Positions 8,873 through 17,896 of a stretch of DNA of 64,000 nucleotides are shown piece after piece. The notes under the pieces are model-generated. The model was not told the DNA's origin. It saw only the letters and a program-made list of their open reading frames with translations, and did not search any database. How positions within the stretch are numbered: position 1 is the stretch's first letter; each line of letters begins with the position of its first letter. Both the position numbers and the translations under genes were made by a program. This DNA is from Mesorhizobium loti (GTDB taxonomy: Bacteria; Pseudomonadota; Alphaproteobacteria; Rhizobiales; Rhizobiaceae): contig NZ_QGGH01000003.1 in assembly GCF_003148495.1 (NCBI RefSeq), forward strand, positions 496,001-560,000, read 5' to 3'.

Positions 8873-9943
8873 TCATCCCAGCCTGTTCATCAAGCCAAGC
8901 TGCTGTGCGTATTCGGCAAAGTGTGCCTGCACATGCGCGAGACGTTGACCGGCGAGTTCCTCCCTTTGCTGCCGAACGTCACTCGGCGTCATGTCGAAAC
9001 GGGCACGGAAGGCGCGCAGGAACTGGCTGCTGCTCGAAAAGCCCAGCCCGTGGGCGATCTCGATGATCGAGCGGGACAGACCGCCGATGTGCATGAGTTC
9101 GCGGCACGCCGCATCCAGCCGCTTTTCCTTCACGACCCTGGCGACGCCACCATCGGCGGCAAACACCCGATAGAGATGGGCGCGTGAAACCCTGAAGCGG
9201 CGCATGAGCAGCGTTGGGCCAAGTTCAGGCTCGGTCAGGTTGGCATCGATGAAATCCAGCACGCGCCGGCGCAGCACTTGGGCGAGGGCGGGATCACTCG
9301 TGGCGCCGTCGGGCAGCTGGCGCGCAAGCCCGCAAGCAAGCAGTTCCATTGCCGCGTCCTCCATGGCCAGCGCGTCGGCGCGTTCCATTTCCGCCGACAC
9401 ATCCGAGAGGCTGACGATGAAATCCGCCAGAAGCCGCGTAAGGGGAGCGCCTTTCCTGAGCACCACGCCGTGAAGGCTGCGTCCACCCGCTGCCTTGTCC
9501 ACCCGCTCGCGCGGGAGCACGATGGATATGGTCGCGCCCTCATGCACCCGGCTTTTGAAATTCCGCGTGAGATCGAAAACGCAAATGTCGCCGGGACCGA
9601 CCAAAATCGACTGGCCGTCGCAGTCGCCTTCAAGCGTACCGGCGATGAACAGCTGGACCAGATATTGGTCGAGCCCGCCTTGCAGGACGATGCATCGGTC
9701 GCGGCGATATTGCTGCTGGTTGAAGCTGGTCGGCCCAATCAGCAGCGAGCCTATCGCCCGCGACTTCAAGGAGCCTTCGAGTGTGGCATTGCTGCCTTCC
9801 TGATGCTGCGTGGTCTCGAAGAACGGCCGCGTGATCTCGCGCCAATATTCGGTGCGCAGGTCCGATTGAACAAGATCCGTAGAGAGGAGCAATCCCTCCT
9901 GCACGATAGGCCTCGTCCATGTGCGCCGAGGCGCTGAATACAC
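8873..9943 (-). CDS. AraC-family transcriptional regulator
   Basis: The 356-residue product has an N-terminal sensing region of the cupin-like AraC-binding type (about 50-200, with the FNQQQYRRDR and VGPGDICVFDLTR stretches) and a C-terminal double helix-turn-helix. The first recognition helix is around VSRAHLYRVF and the second around IIEIAHGLGFSSSSQFLRAF, closing with the family's F-x-x-x-P. It should bind DNA as a dimer and respond to a small molecule that I cannot identify. The start is a GTG at 9943; later starts are possible because the first 20 residues look poorly conserved. It lies divergent from the autotransporter gene, 560 bases away, and could control it, but nothing in the sequence proves that. 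Confidence 0.88.
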   Translation of the reverse strand: MYSAPRRTWTRPIVQEGLLLSTDLVQSDLRTEYWREITRPFFETTQHQEGSNATLEGSLKSRAIGSLLIGPTSFNQQQYRRDRCIVLQGGLDQYLVQLFIAGTLEGDCDGQSILVGPGDICVFDLTRNFKSRVHEGATISIVLPRERVDKAAGGRSLHGVVLRKGAPLTRLLADFIVSLSDVSAEMERADALAMEDAAMELLACGLARQLPDGATSDPALAQVLRRRVLDFIDANLTEPELGPTLLMRRFRVSRAHLYRVFAADGGVARVVKEKRLDAACRELMHIGGLSRSIIEIAHGLGFSSSSQFLRAFRARFDMTPSDVRQQREELAGQRLAHVQAHFAEYAQQLGLMNRLG

Positions 9944-10430
9944 TTGCTGTGACAGGCTGGATCACTGCCGTGGCCGGCAGGTTCACGGTGTGTAGCGCTA
10001 TCGTGATTCTCCTGCCGCCTCAATGGCTTGGTGCTCAAGCCGGGGTTTGCCTAGTGAGATGAGACATAGTGCGTGGATAAATGAGACATGGCGCTACGGT
10101 CACTCGTCCGGTTCCACGCTACCCTCCGGGCGCGGCGGGCATGACGGAGGGGGCAGGCTGTGCGGCAGCCTGCCGTATGCGCCCCGCAATCCCTGACAGG
10201 AAGGCTCGTATTTGAATATCGAATCCGGAGCCTTCAAGGCGGCTTCCGGCAGGGAGTAGCCATGCCTATCCGTTCAAAAAACTCTCTCGTCGAACACCGG
10301 CCTGGCCCGGCCTTGCGGATGCGTCGGCTAGGCTCCAGTGCTTCGTATTCCACCCTGGCTCGCGCCACCGTCATCGTGGGGCCGTCGTTCAGCCCTGTGC
10401 CTTACAATGTCAGCTATTTTTAACCGCTGG
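9944..10430. other. Non-coding stretch, possible insertion-sequence scar
   Basis: No supported gene. Two copies of ATGAGACAT lie 22 bases apart (10059-10067 and 10081-10089), the kind of spaced end repeat seen at insertion-sequence termini. An 8-bp stem GGCAGGCT/AGCCTGCC follows (10152-10159 and 10167-10174). No transposase is encoded nearby, so if this is an element end it is only a remnant. A 53-codon frame starting at 10262 has a plausible ribosome site but no recognisable product. Confidence 0.3.
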
Positions 10431-10476
10431 CGGAATATATAATTCCGTACATATGTGTCCATAGTGGTTTATGTAC
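10431..10476. promoter_or_regulatory. AT-rich palindromes upstream of the autotransporter
   Basis: CGGAATATATAATTCCG (10431-10447) is a perfect 17-base palindrome. It is followed at once by GTACAT...ATGTAC arms (10447-10452 and 10471-10476). Both lie 30-75 bases before the autotransporter start in DNA much more AT-rich than its surroundings. They probably hold the promoter and a regulator site. Confidence 0.45.
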
Positions 10477-10505
10477 AGCTTTAATGGCGAATCTGGGGTT
10501 TTCTC

Positions 10506-13500
10506 GTGAACAATCGTAAATCTGATTCGGGTATATCCTCTGTATTAGATGGCTCTAATTTTCTAAGTCGCCGAGGTTTTTCTTCGCCATTGCTTGGTGC
10601 TGTCTCGGTCGCGGCGCTGCTGGCATGCGGTGTCGCAATGCCGCAAGGCGCCTATGCGGCAGACGGCGGGCAGGGCATTTCCACCGCCTCAGGCGTCAAA
10701 GGTGGTGCGGGCGGTGTCGACGGCACGGCGGCCGAGGCCGAGGGTACGAAAGGCCCGGCTGGTGCGTCCATCACAGGCGGCGGCGGCGGCGCGACCGACC
10801 TGACGACGGGCAACGGCCAGGCCGGAGGCAATGCGAAATTGCTCGGCGGCGTCAGCGCCACTCGTCCGACCAACGGTGGGGCCGGTGCCATTGGTCTGGC
10901 AACGGTCAGTGGGACGGTTTCCGGGGGCAATGGCGCCGGCAACCTTGGCTCCGGGATCGCCGGTGGCGGCGGTGGCGTCGGCCTGTCCACGACGATGGAT
11001 CTGACCGTGCAGGCGGGCGGCGCGGTAAAAGGCGGCGCGGGCGGATCAGCCGGCTCATCCAGCGGCGGCGGTGGCGGTGGCGTCGGCGTGTTCACTTCCG
11101 CCGATGTCACGATCGACGCCTTGGGCACAGTTACCGGCGGCGCCGGTGGCCTGCTGGCCGGCCAGGGCGGCGGCGGCGGTGGCGCGGCAGCCCTCCTGGT
11201 CACCGGCGGCGGCACGATCACCAACAGTGGCACGTTGCTCGGTGGCAAGGGGGGCGATGGGCGCGCGGGGTTTCCGACGGGTGCGGGCGGCAGCGGCGGC
11301 GAAGGCATTCGGCTGATCAATGGCGGCACGGTCGTCAACAATGCCGGGGCATCGATTACCGGCGGGGCCGCCGGCCTCAATGGAGCCGGCATTGGCGGAT
11401 TTGGTGTCGCCGCATCCTCCGGCGGGGCCGGCATCAAAGGTGCCAACGTCTCGGTGCTGAATGCCGGCACGATCTCCGGCGGCGCGACTACCGGCGGTGG
11501 CAGGGTCAATGCCATCACCTTCACCGGCGGGGTCAACTCGCTCGAACTGTGGTCGACCTCGCTCATAACAGGCAATGTCCAGGCCTTCAGCGCCGCCGAT
11601 AGCTTCACCCTCGGCGGTGCCGGCAACGGCAGCTTCAACGCCGCCTCCATCGGTAACAGCGCGCAATATCGTGGCTTCGGCAGCTTCGAAAAGACCGGCA
11701 GTGGCACCTGGGTGCTGACCGGCGTCACATCGGCGTTGACGCCCTGGACGCTGAGTGGCGGTACGTTGTCGATTGCCGGGGATGGCAGCCTCGGTGACGC
11801 CGCAAGCGGGCTTGTGTTCAACGGCGGCACGCTGCAGACGACGGCCAGTTTCACCACGAACCGTGGCATGGCGCTGAATACAACCGGCAAAATCGACACA
11901 GCGGCAGCAACCACGCTGACGGCGTCAGGCATTCTCAGCGGTGCCGGTGGCCTGACCAAGACCGGCGGCGGCACGCTGGAACTGACCGGCGACAACAGCT
12001 ATTCGGGCGAAACGACCGTGTCGGCAGGCAAGCTGGCGCTGAGCGGCACGGGCAGCATCGCTGCATCGAGCCGTGCGGTTGTCGATGGCACGCTGGATAT
12101 TTCTGGCGTAGCCGACGGGGCATCGATCAAGCGGCTTGCGGGTGCGGGCACCGTCGAGTTCGGCAACCAGACGCTGACACTTACGGAAGCCAACGACACC
12201 TTCTCCGGCGACTTCGCCGGCAATGGCGGCTTCGTTCTTGCCGGCGGTCAGCAGATGCTCACCGGTGACAGCTCGCTGTTTGCCGGGTCTTCGCGCGTCG
12301 AAGGCGGCACACTCTCCGTGAACGGCACGCTAGGCGGCACCATGGATGTATTGGGCGGCCGACTGCAGGGCAATGGCACCGTCGGTGCCACCACCAACCA
12401 CCTCGGCGGAGTCATCGCACCCGGCATCGACGGTTTCGGCACGCTGATGGTGGACGGCACCTATACCAGCAATGGCGGCGCGCTTGAAATTGAGACCGTC
12501 CTTGCCGGCGACAGCTCGCAGACTGACCTCCTGATCATCACCGGCAACAGCATTCTGGGTACCAGCACAACTCAGGTGCACGTCTTCAACGTCGGCGGCC
12601 TGGGTGCGCAAACAACAGCCGACGGCATCAAGATCGTCCAGGTCGATGGCACCTCGGCGGCCGACGCCTTCGTGCTCAACGGCCCGGCGATCGGTGGCGC
12701 CTACAGCTACAAGCTGTTCCAGAACGGCCTCGCCAATACGACTGACGGCGACTGGTATCTGCGCGCCGCCAGCCTTGCGCCGACGACGCCGGTCTACCAG
12801 AATTACCCGCAGGTCCTGCTGGGGATGATTGCGCTACCGACGCTTGAGCAGCGCGTCGGTGACCGCCGCCGTACCGTGCTCGATGGCGGAGCCGAGACGG
12901 GCCAGCAAGCCATCTGGACCCGTTTCGAAGGCGCGCACGGCCATGTCGAGGCCAATGCGTCCAGCGCTGATGCTTCCTATGACGTCGATACCACGCTGGT
13001 GCAGGCGGGCATCGACGGTCAGCTTTCGGAAACGGCGGCCGGCAGGCTGGTCGCCGGGCTGACGGCGCAATATTCACGCACCGACGCCGACATCTTCTCA
13101 AGCCTCGGCGAGGGCGGCAACACCACCGTCAGCTATGGCGTCGGCGCCACGCTGACCTGGTATGGCGAGAATGGCTTTTATGTCGACGGCCAGGCCCAAC
13201 TCGCGACATTGCGCAGCGACATGAACGCCGCCGTCATCGGCAAGATCGGCGATGGCATTCATGGCAATGGCTATGCGCTCAGCCTGGAGGCGGGACGCAA
13301 GATTGGGCTCGACGGCGCCTGGTCGCTGACCCCGCAGGCGCAGCTTGCCTATGCCTCGGTCGATTTCGACGCCTTCACCGATCCGTTCGGCGCAAATGTG
13401 TCGCTGCGCAAGGGTGACAGCCTCAAGGGCCGGCTGGGTGCTGCGTTGAACTACGACGTCCAGGCGACCGGAAGCCATGTCTATGGCATCGCCAACCTGA

Positions 13501-13709
13501 CCTACGAGTTCCTCAACGGCACTTCGGTCGCCGTCTCAGGGGTCGACCTTTCGTTCGAGCCACAGCGCTTCGGCGGCGAACTCGGCCTGGGTGGCACCTA
13601 CAAATGGGCCGGCGGCAAATATACCCTGTTTGGCGAGGCGCTGGCCTCGTCCAGCTTCGAAGGCAGCCATGCGCTGAAGGGCACTGCGGGGATCATCGTA
13701 AGGTTCTAG
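10506..13709 (+). CDS. Autotransporter outer-membrane protein, glycine-rich passenger
   Basis: A type Va secretion protein of 1067 residues. A long signal peptide (about 51 residues, cleavage near GAYA-ADGG) has an extended charged N-region. The passenger (about 52-760) begins with some 270 residues very rich in Gly, Ala and Ser, with GGGG and GGAGG runs. It then shows beta-helix repeats, including a clear autotransporter-associated strand repeat near 480-515 (LTKTGGGTLELTGDNSYSG). The C-terminal barrel (about 790-1067) ends IIVRF, with the terminal Phe used for BAM insertion. It would display or release the passenger at the cell surface, with adhesion the likely role (inference). The start is GTG at 10506 with a weak ribosome site, so the exact N terminus is less sure. 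No protease catalytic motif was seen. Confidence 0.9.
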   Translation: MNNRKSDSGISSVLDGSNFLSRRGFSSPLLGAVSVAALLACGVAMPQGAYAADGGQGISTASGVKGGAGGVDGTAAEAEGTKGPAGASITGGGGGATDLTTGNGQAGGNAKLLGGVSATRPTNGGAGAIGLATVSGTVSGGNGAGNLGSGIAGGGGGVGLSTTMDLTVQAGGAVKGGAGGSAGSSSGGGGGGVGVFTSADVTIDALGTVTGGAGGLLAGQGGGGGGAAALLVTGGGTITNSGTLLGGKGGDGRAGFPTGAGGSGGEGIRLINGGTVVNNAGASITGGAAGLNGAGIGGFGVAASSGGAGIKGANVSVLNAGTISGGATTGGGRVNAITFTGGVNSLELWSTSLITGNVQAFSAADSFTLGGAGNGSFNAASIGNSAQYRGFGSFEKTGSGTWVLTGVTSALTPWTLSGGTLSIAGDGSLGDAASGLVFNGGTLQTTASFTTNRGMALNTTGKIDTAAATTLTASGILSGAGGLTKTGGGTLELTGDNSYSGETTVSAGKLALSGTGSIAASSRAVVDGTLDISGVADGASIKRLAGAGTVEFGNQTLTLTEANDTFSGDFAGNGGFVLAGGQQMLTGDSSLFAGSSRVEGGTLSVNGTLGGTMDVLGGRLQGNGTVGATTNHLGGVIAPGIDGFGTLMVDGTYTSNGGALEIETVLAGDSSQTDLLIITGNSILGTSTTQVHVFNVGGLGAQTTADGIKIVQVDGTSAADAFVLNGPAIGGAYSYKLFQNGLANTTDGDWYLRAASLAPTTPVYQNYPQVLLGMIALPTLEQRVGDRRRTVLDGGAETGQQAIWTRFEGAHGHVEANASSADASYDVDTTLVQAGIDGQLSETAAGRLVAGLTAQYSRTDADIFSSLGEGGNTTVSYGVGATLTWYGENGFYVDGQAQLATLRSDMNAAVIGKIGDGIHGNGYALSLEAGRKIGLDGAWSLTPQAQLAYASVDFDAFTDPFGANVSLRKGDSLKGRLGAALNYDVQATGSHVYGIANLTYEFLNGTSVAVSGVDLSFEPQRFGGELGLGGTYKWAGGKYTLFGEALASSSFEGSHALKGTAGIIVRF

Positions 13710-13922
13710 ATTCGCCGCAAACGCTCTTCCAACAAAGTGCTCGTTGCCGAAAGGTGGCGGGCACTTTGCATTCGGGCTGTCGCGTTTTTCGGGGAAATCC
13801 CCTTCTTTTCGCCTCTCCCTTGCGGACATATCCTGGCGGTGTGCCCACTCGTTCCGGCCGCGATGTCGCTGACAAATCCATTTCCCTATTGCGCTTTTCC
13901 GGCCGTTTCTGTATTTCCCGGA

Positions 13923-13967
13923 GTGGGCCACCCCTCCCCAACGAGGGGCCACTATCTGGAAGGATAG
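13923..13967 (+). promoter_or_regulatory. Candidate serC leader RNA
   Basis: Just before serC there are two consecutive hairpins: CCCCTC/GAGGGG (13931-13936 and 13943-13948), possibly extended by GTGG/CCAC, and CTATC/GATAG (13952-13956 and 13963-13967). The loop and 3' arm of the second contain the GGAAGGA ribosome site. A conserved serC RNA motif, in which the last stem overlaps the ribosome site, is known upstream of serC-serA in alphaproteobacteria, and this layout fits it. The preceding 213 bases (13710-13922) hold the presumed promoter and no gene. The assignment rests on layout, not on an alignment. Confidence 0.55.
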
Positions 13968-13973
13968 ACCACG

Positions 13974-15149
13974 ATGACGACGCATACGAAGCCCGGACTC
14001 CGTCCGGTAAACCCCAATTTTTCCTCAGGTCCGTGCGCAAAACGTCCCGGCTGGTCGGTCGAGGCGCTGAAAGCTGCTGCGCTCGGCCGTTCCCACCGCG
14101 GCAAGATCGGCAAGGCCAAGCTCGAACAGGCGATCGAGCTGACGCGGGAAATTCTCCAGGTCCCGGCGGGTTACCGCATCGGCATCGTGCCGGCATCGGA
14201 CACCGGCGCTGTCGAGATGGCGCTGTGGTCGCTGCTCGGCGAGCGCGGCGTCGACATGGTCGCCTGGGAGAGCTTTGGCTCCGGCTGGGTCACCGACGTG
14301 GTCAAGCAACTGAAGCTCGCCGACGTGCGCAAGATCGAAGCCGGCTATGGCGAACTGCCGGACCTCACAAAGATCGATTTTGACCGCGATGTGGTCTTCA
14401 CCTGGAACGGCACCACGTCCGGCGTGCGTGTGCCGAACGGCGATTTCATTCCCGCGGACCGCAAGGGCCTGACCATCTGCGACGCGACTTCGGCCGCCTT
14501 CGCACAGAGGCTCGATTTCGAAAAACTCGATGTCGTCACCTTCTCCTGGCAGAAGGTGCTGGGCGGCGAGGGCGCACACGGCATGCTCATCCTGTCGCCT
14601 CGTGCCGTCGAGCGGCTGGAGACCTACAAGCCTTCGTGGCCGCTCCCGAAAATCTTCCGACTGACCTCGGGCGGCAAGCTGATCGAGGGCATCTTCAAGG
14701 GCGAAACCATCAACACGCCCTCGATGCTGTGCGTCGAGGACTATCTCGATGCGCTCAACTGGGCGAAGTCGATCGGTGGCCTCGATGCGCTGATCGCCAG
14801 GGCGGATGCCAATGCGGCCGTCCTCGATCGCTTTGTCGGCAAGTCCTCATGGCTCGGTCATCTCGCCACCCTGCCGGCGACGCGGTCGAACACCTCGGTC
14901 TGCCTGCACTTCACCGACCCGGATGTGTCCGCGCTCGACGCCGACGGGCAGGCGGCTTTCGCCAAGGGACTGGTGTCGGTGCTCGACAAGGAAGGTGTCG
15001 CCTATGATATCGGCGCCTATCGCGATGCACCGCCCGGCCTGCGCATCTGGTGTGGCGCGACGGTCGAGACATCGGATCTCGAAGCGCTGCTGCCCTGGCT
15101 CGACTGGGCCTTCGCCGCACAGAAGGCGTCGCTCAAAGCGGCAGCCTGA
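13974..15149 (+). CDS. serC: Phosphoserine aminotransferase
   Basis: SerC is a cytoplasmic PLP enzyme that transaminates 3-phosphohydroxypyruvate with glutamate to O-phosphoserine, the second step of serine synthesis. The same activity serves pyridoxine synthesis. The 391-residue product has the alphaproteobacterial N terminus ([14 protein letters not shown]), the cofactor-contact stretch [12 protein letters not shown], and the PLP lysine at about 194 in [15 protein letters not shown]. The ATG at 13974 follows the leader hairpin that overlaps its ribosome site. serA follows 62 bases later with a GGCGGCC-TTCG-GGCCGCC hairpin between (15161-15178), so the two genes form the usual serine operon, perhaps with uneven expression. 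Confidence 0.96.
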   Translation: MTTHTKPGLRPVNPNFSSGPCAKRPGWSVEALKAAALGRSHRGKIGKAKLEQAIELTREILQVPAGYRIGIVPASDTGAVEMALWSLLGERGVDMVAWESFGSGWVTDVVKQLKLADVRKIEAGYGELPDLTKIDFDRDVVFTWNGTTSGVRVPNGDFIPADRKGLTICDATSAAFAQRLDFEKLDVVTFSWQKVLGGEGAHGMLILSPRAVERLETYKPSWPLPKIFRLTSGGKLIEGIFKGETINTPSMLCVEDYLDALNWAKSIGGLDALIARADANAAVLDRFVGKSSWLGHLATLPATRSNTSVCLHFTDPDVSALDADGQAAFAKGLVSVLDKEGVAYDIGAYRDAPPGLRIWCGATVETSDLEALLPWLDWAFAAQKASLKAAA

Positions 15150-15160
15150 CATCTTTCGGT

Positions 15161-15178
15161 GGCGGCCTTCGGGCCGCC
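15161..15178 (+). other. Intercistronic hairpin between serC and serA
   Basis: A 7-bp perfect GC stem with a stable TTCG tetraloop and no T tail. It may protect serC mRNA or tune serA expression; it is not a typical terminator. Confidence 0.5.
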
Positions 15179-15211
15179 CATTCCCATCAAATCCATTTCA
15201 AGGAGGCCGCC

Positions 15212-16813
15212 ATGGCGCCCCGCGTTCTCGTCTCAGACAAACTTTCTCCCACCGCCGTGCAGATATTCAAGGATCGTGGCGTTGAGGTCGACTATCTGCC
15301 CGATCTCGGCAAGGACAAGGAAAAGCTGCTCGAAGTGATCGGCCAGTATGATGGCCTCGCCATCCGCTCGGCGACCAAGGTCACCGAAAAGCTGATCAAC
15401 GCCGCCACCAAACTCAGGGTTATCGGCCGCGCCGGCATCGGCGTCGACAATGTCGATATCCCGGCGGCGAGCCGCAAGGGCATCATCGTGATGAACACGC
15501 CCTTCGGCAATTCGATCACGACGGCCGAACATGCGGTGGCGATGATCTTCGCGCTTGCCCGCCAGATCCCGGAAGCCAACGCTTCTACCCACGCCGGCAA
15601 ATGGGAGAAGAACCGCTTCATGGGCGTCGAGATCACCGGCAAGACGCTGGGCGTCATCGGCTGCGGCAACATCGGCTCGATCGTCGCGACGCGCGGCGTC
15701 GGGCTGAAGATGCATGTCATCGCCTTCGACCCATTCCTGTCGGACAAGCGTGCCGAGGAACTCGGTGTCGACAAGGTCGAGCTGGATGAGCTTTTCGCCC
15801 GCGCCGACTTCATCACGCTGCACACGCCGCTGACCGACAAGACGCGCAACATCATCGATGCGGCGGCGATCGCCAAGATGAAGAAAGGCGTGCGCATCAT
15901 CAACTGCGCCCGCGGCGGGCTGATCGTCGAGGCCGACCTAGTCGCGGCGCTGAAGAGCGGCAAGGTGGCCGGAGCCGGTATCGACGTGTTCGAGGTCGAA
16001 CCGGCCGAGAACAATGAGCTGTTCGGCATGGAGAACGTGGTGGCGACGCCGCATCTCGGTGCCTCGACAGCGGAAGCGCAAGAGAATGTCGCGCTGCAGG
16101 TTGCCGAGCAGATGGCCGATTATCTGATCAAGGGCGCCGTCTCCAACGCCATCAACATGCCGTCGATTACAGCCGAGGAAGCACCGCGGCTGAAGCCCTT
16201 CGTCAAGCTCGCCGAAGTGCTCGGCGCCTTTGTCGGCCAGGTCACCGAGGATCCGATCAAGGAGGTCGAGATCCTGTTCGACGGCTCGACGGCGACAATG
16301 AACACGCGCGCGCTGATCAGTGCGGCGCTTGCCGGGCTGATCCGGCCGCAGGTCTCCGACGTCAACATGGTGTCGGCGCCGATCATGGTGAAGGAGCGCG
16401 GCATCATCGTCGCCGAGGTCAAGCGCGACAAATCGGGCGTGTTCGACGGCTACATCAAGCTGACGGTGACGACCGAGCACAGGACGCGCTCGATCGCCGG
16501 CACCTGCTTCTCCGACGGCAAGCCGCGTTTCATCCAGATCAAGGGCATCAATCTCGATGCCGAGGTCGGCCAGCACATGCTCTACACGACCAATGCCGAC
16601 GCGCCGGGTATCATCGGCCTGCTCGGCACCGTGTGCGGCGAGAACGGCGTCAACATCGCCAACTTCCAGCTCGGCCGCAACCGGCCCGGCGGCGATGCCA
16701 TCGCGCTGCTTTATCTCGACGCGCCGTTCCCTGATTCGGTTCTGGAAAAGATCAAGGCGCACAAGTCGATCGACTCGGCCAAGCGGCTGCAGTTCGACGT
16801 CAACGCGATGTGA
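15212..16813 (+). CDS. serA: D-3-phosphoglycerate dehydrogenase
   Basis: SerA oxidises 3-phosphoglycerate with NAD+ to 3-phosphohydroxypyruvate, the committed and normally serine-inhibited step of serine synthesis. The 533-residue product is the long form: a substrate domain, an NAD-binding Rossmann fold with GVIGCGNIGSIVA (about 147-159), the catalytic Arg of NCARGG, Glu of DVFEVEP and His of PHLGAST, then an intervening (ASB) domain and a C-terminal ACT domain (about 455-533) that can bind serine. I chose ATG 15212 because a perfect AGGAGG is 5 bases upstream; the frame is open further 5' but that part overlaps serC. It ends at a strong terminator. Confidence 0.97.
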   Translation: MAPRVLVSDKLSPTAVQIFKDRGVEVDYLPDLGKDKEKLLEVIGQYDGLAIRSATKVTEKLINAATKLRVIGRAGIGVDNVDIPAASRKGIIVMNTPFGNSITTAEHAVAMIFALARQIPEANASTHAGKWEKNRFMGVEITGKTLGVIGCGNIGSIVATRGVGLKMHVIAFDPFLSDKRAEELGVDKVELDELFARADFITLHTPLTDKTRNIIDAAAIAKMKKGVRIINCARGGLIVEADLVAALKSGKVAGAGIDVFEVEPAENNELFGMENVVATPHLGASTAEAQENVALQVAEQMADYLIKGAVSNAINMPSITAEEAPRLKPFVKLAEVLGAFVGQVTEDPIKEVEILFDGSTATMNTRALISAALAGLIRPQVSDVNMVSAPIMVKERGIIVAEVKRDKSGVFDGYIKLTVTTEHRTRSIAGTCFSDGKPRFIQIKGINLDAEVGQHMLYTTNADAPGIIGLLGTVCGENGVNIANFQLGRNRPGGDAIALLYLDAPFPDSVLEKIKAHKSIDSAKRLQFDVNAM

Positions 16814-16837
16814 TGCCGGACTGCTGTGAAAGATCCA

Positions 16838-16865
16838 AAGGCGCGGACCGGGCCGCGCCTTTTTT
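16838..16865 (+). terminator. Terminator of the serC-serA operon
   Basis: The perfect 9-bp stem AAGGCGCGG/CCGCGCCTT (16838-16846 and 16853-16861) has a T run and lies 25 bases after serA and just before the convergent EamA gene. Confidence 0.9.
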
Positions 16866-16868
16866 CGT

Positions 16869-17780
16869 TCAGCGTGTCCTGGCGGATCGCTGAATCGCCA
16901 TCTTGCGCCCGCTGTATTCGGCAAGCCCGATGCCGCCCAGCACGAGCACCAAAGCCAGTGCCTGATAGAGCTGGAACGTCTCGCCGACGATCAGCACTGA
17001 CAGCAGCGTGCCGAAGATCGGCACCAGATTGATGAACAGGCCGGCGCGGTTGGCGCCGATCAGTTCGTTGCCCCTGATGTAGAAGATCTGCGAGATGACC
17101 GAGGCGCCGATCGCGGTATAGACGATGACGGCCCAGCCGCGCGCGTCAGGCACGATGACCCTGCCGGCGGCGACCTCCCACAGGAAGAACGGCAGCGAGG
17201 TGACGAGGGCGGCAACCGACAGGGCCAGCATCAGGCTCTGCCAATGCATCACCGGCTTCAGCCGCAGTCCGACCGAATAGCCACTGTAGAGAAACACGGC
17301 GACCAGCATGATGGCGTCGCCGAAATTGAGCTCCAGCGTCAACAGCCGGCGCGGGTCGCCGTGGCAGGCGGTGAGGATCACGCCGGCGATGGTCAGCACG
17401 ACACCGACAATTTGCGCCCAGTTCACACGCAGGCGGAAGAAGACGAAATTGGCTGTCATGATCAGGATCGGCATCGCCGCCTGTTCGATCGAGACGTTGA
17501 TCGCTGTGGTGTAGTTGAGCGCCGTGTAGAAGATGGTGTTGAACAAGGCGAAGCCGCTGGCGCCCAGCGCTGCCAGCACGAGCCAGTGCTTGCGCACCAC
17601 CGGCCAGTCCTTGCGTATTGTCTTCAAGCCTATCGGCAGCATGATCGCCACGGCCAGCACCCAGCGCAGGAAGACGAGCGTCATCGGCGAGACGTGATCG
17701 ACCGCCAGCTTGCCGGCCACCGAGTTGCCACCCCACAGCAAGGTGGTGAGCAGCAGGAATATGTAAGCGCTTCGATGCAT
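16869..17780 (-). CDS. EamA/DMT-family transporter
   Basis: The 303-residue product has ten predicted membrane helices arranged as two EamA repeats, the drug/metabolite transporter fold of inner-membrane exporters. Family landmarks include the N-terminal LLWGGNSVAGKLAV stretch, FLRW in helix 2, and the second-repeat GANRAGLFINLVPIFGTLLSVLIVGE segment. The substrate cannot be told from sequence; amino acids, metabolites and drugs are all known for the family. ATG 17780 is preferred because the first helix follows at once; the frame runs to 17894, but that part crosses a palindromic repeat and would add a Cys/Phe-rich segment. The gene is convergent with serA. Confidence 0.9.
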   Translation of the reverse strand: MHRSAYIFLLLTTLLWGGNSVAGKLAVDHVSPMTLVFLRWVLAVAIMLPIGLKTIRKDWPVVRKHWLVLAALGASGFALFNTIFYTALNYTTAINVSIEQAAMPILIMTANFVFFRLRVNWAQIVGVVLTIAGVILTACHGDPRRLLTLELNFGDAIMLVAVFLYSGYSVGLRLKPVMHWQSLMLALSVAALVTSLPFFLWEVAAGRVIVPDARGWAVIVYTAIGASVISQIFYIRGNELIGANRAGLFINLVPIFGTLLSVLIVGETFQLYQALALVLVLGGIGLAEYSGRKMAIQRSARTR

Positions 17781-17800
17781 CGCGGGATTCCGGCCACTAT

Positions 17801-17896
17801 TGCATGTCGCCCAAAAGTGGGCAGCGGTTTTGGGACAACGACATGCATTGAAACAAAAAAACTCAAAGCACGTCATGACGCGCTTTGAGGACAAGC
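17801..17896. repeat. Two-palindrome intergenic repeat (RIME-like) with terminator-like stem
   Basis: The first palindrome, 17801-17847, has nested arms TGCATGTCG/CGACATGCA and CCCAAAA/TTTTGGG. The second is the stem CTCAAAGC/GCTTTGAG (17862-17869 and 17882-17889) enclosing CGTCATGACG. On the minus strand the second stem is followed by a run of seven T, so it would end transcription there. Rhizobial genomes contain short mosaic elements built of two palindromes (RIME); this one looks alike. It sits directly upstream of the EamA gene. Confidence 0.6.

Noticed and set aside
10262..10423. Possible 53-codon gene upstream of the autotransporter
   Set aside because: It has a plausible GGCAGGGAG ribosome site, but its product has no recognisable feature and it lies in a region that looks like remnant DNA. 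Not supported enough to list as a gene.
10652..11995. Long minus-strand open frame opposite the autotransporter passenger
   Set aside because: It mirrors Gly codons as Pro/Ala/Val and has no recognisable domain or ribosome site.
15050..15211. 54-codon N-terminal extension of serA
   Set aside because: It overlaps serC, is Arg/Ser/Gly-rich and unlike SerA; the AGGAGG before 15212 fixes the start.
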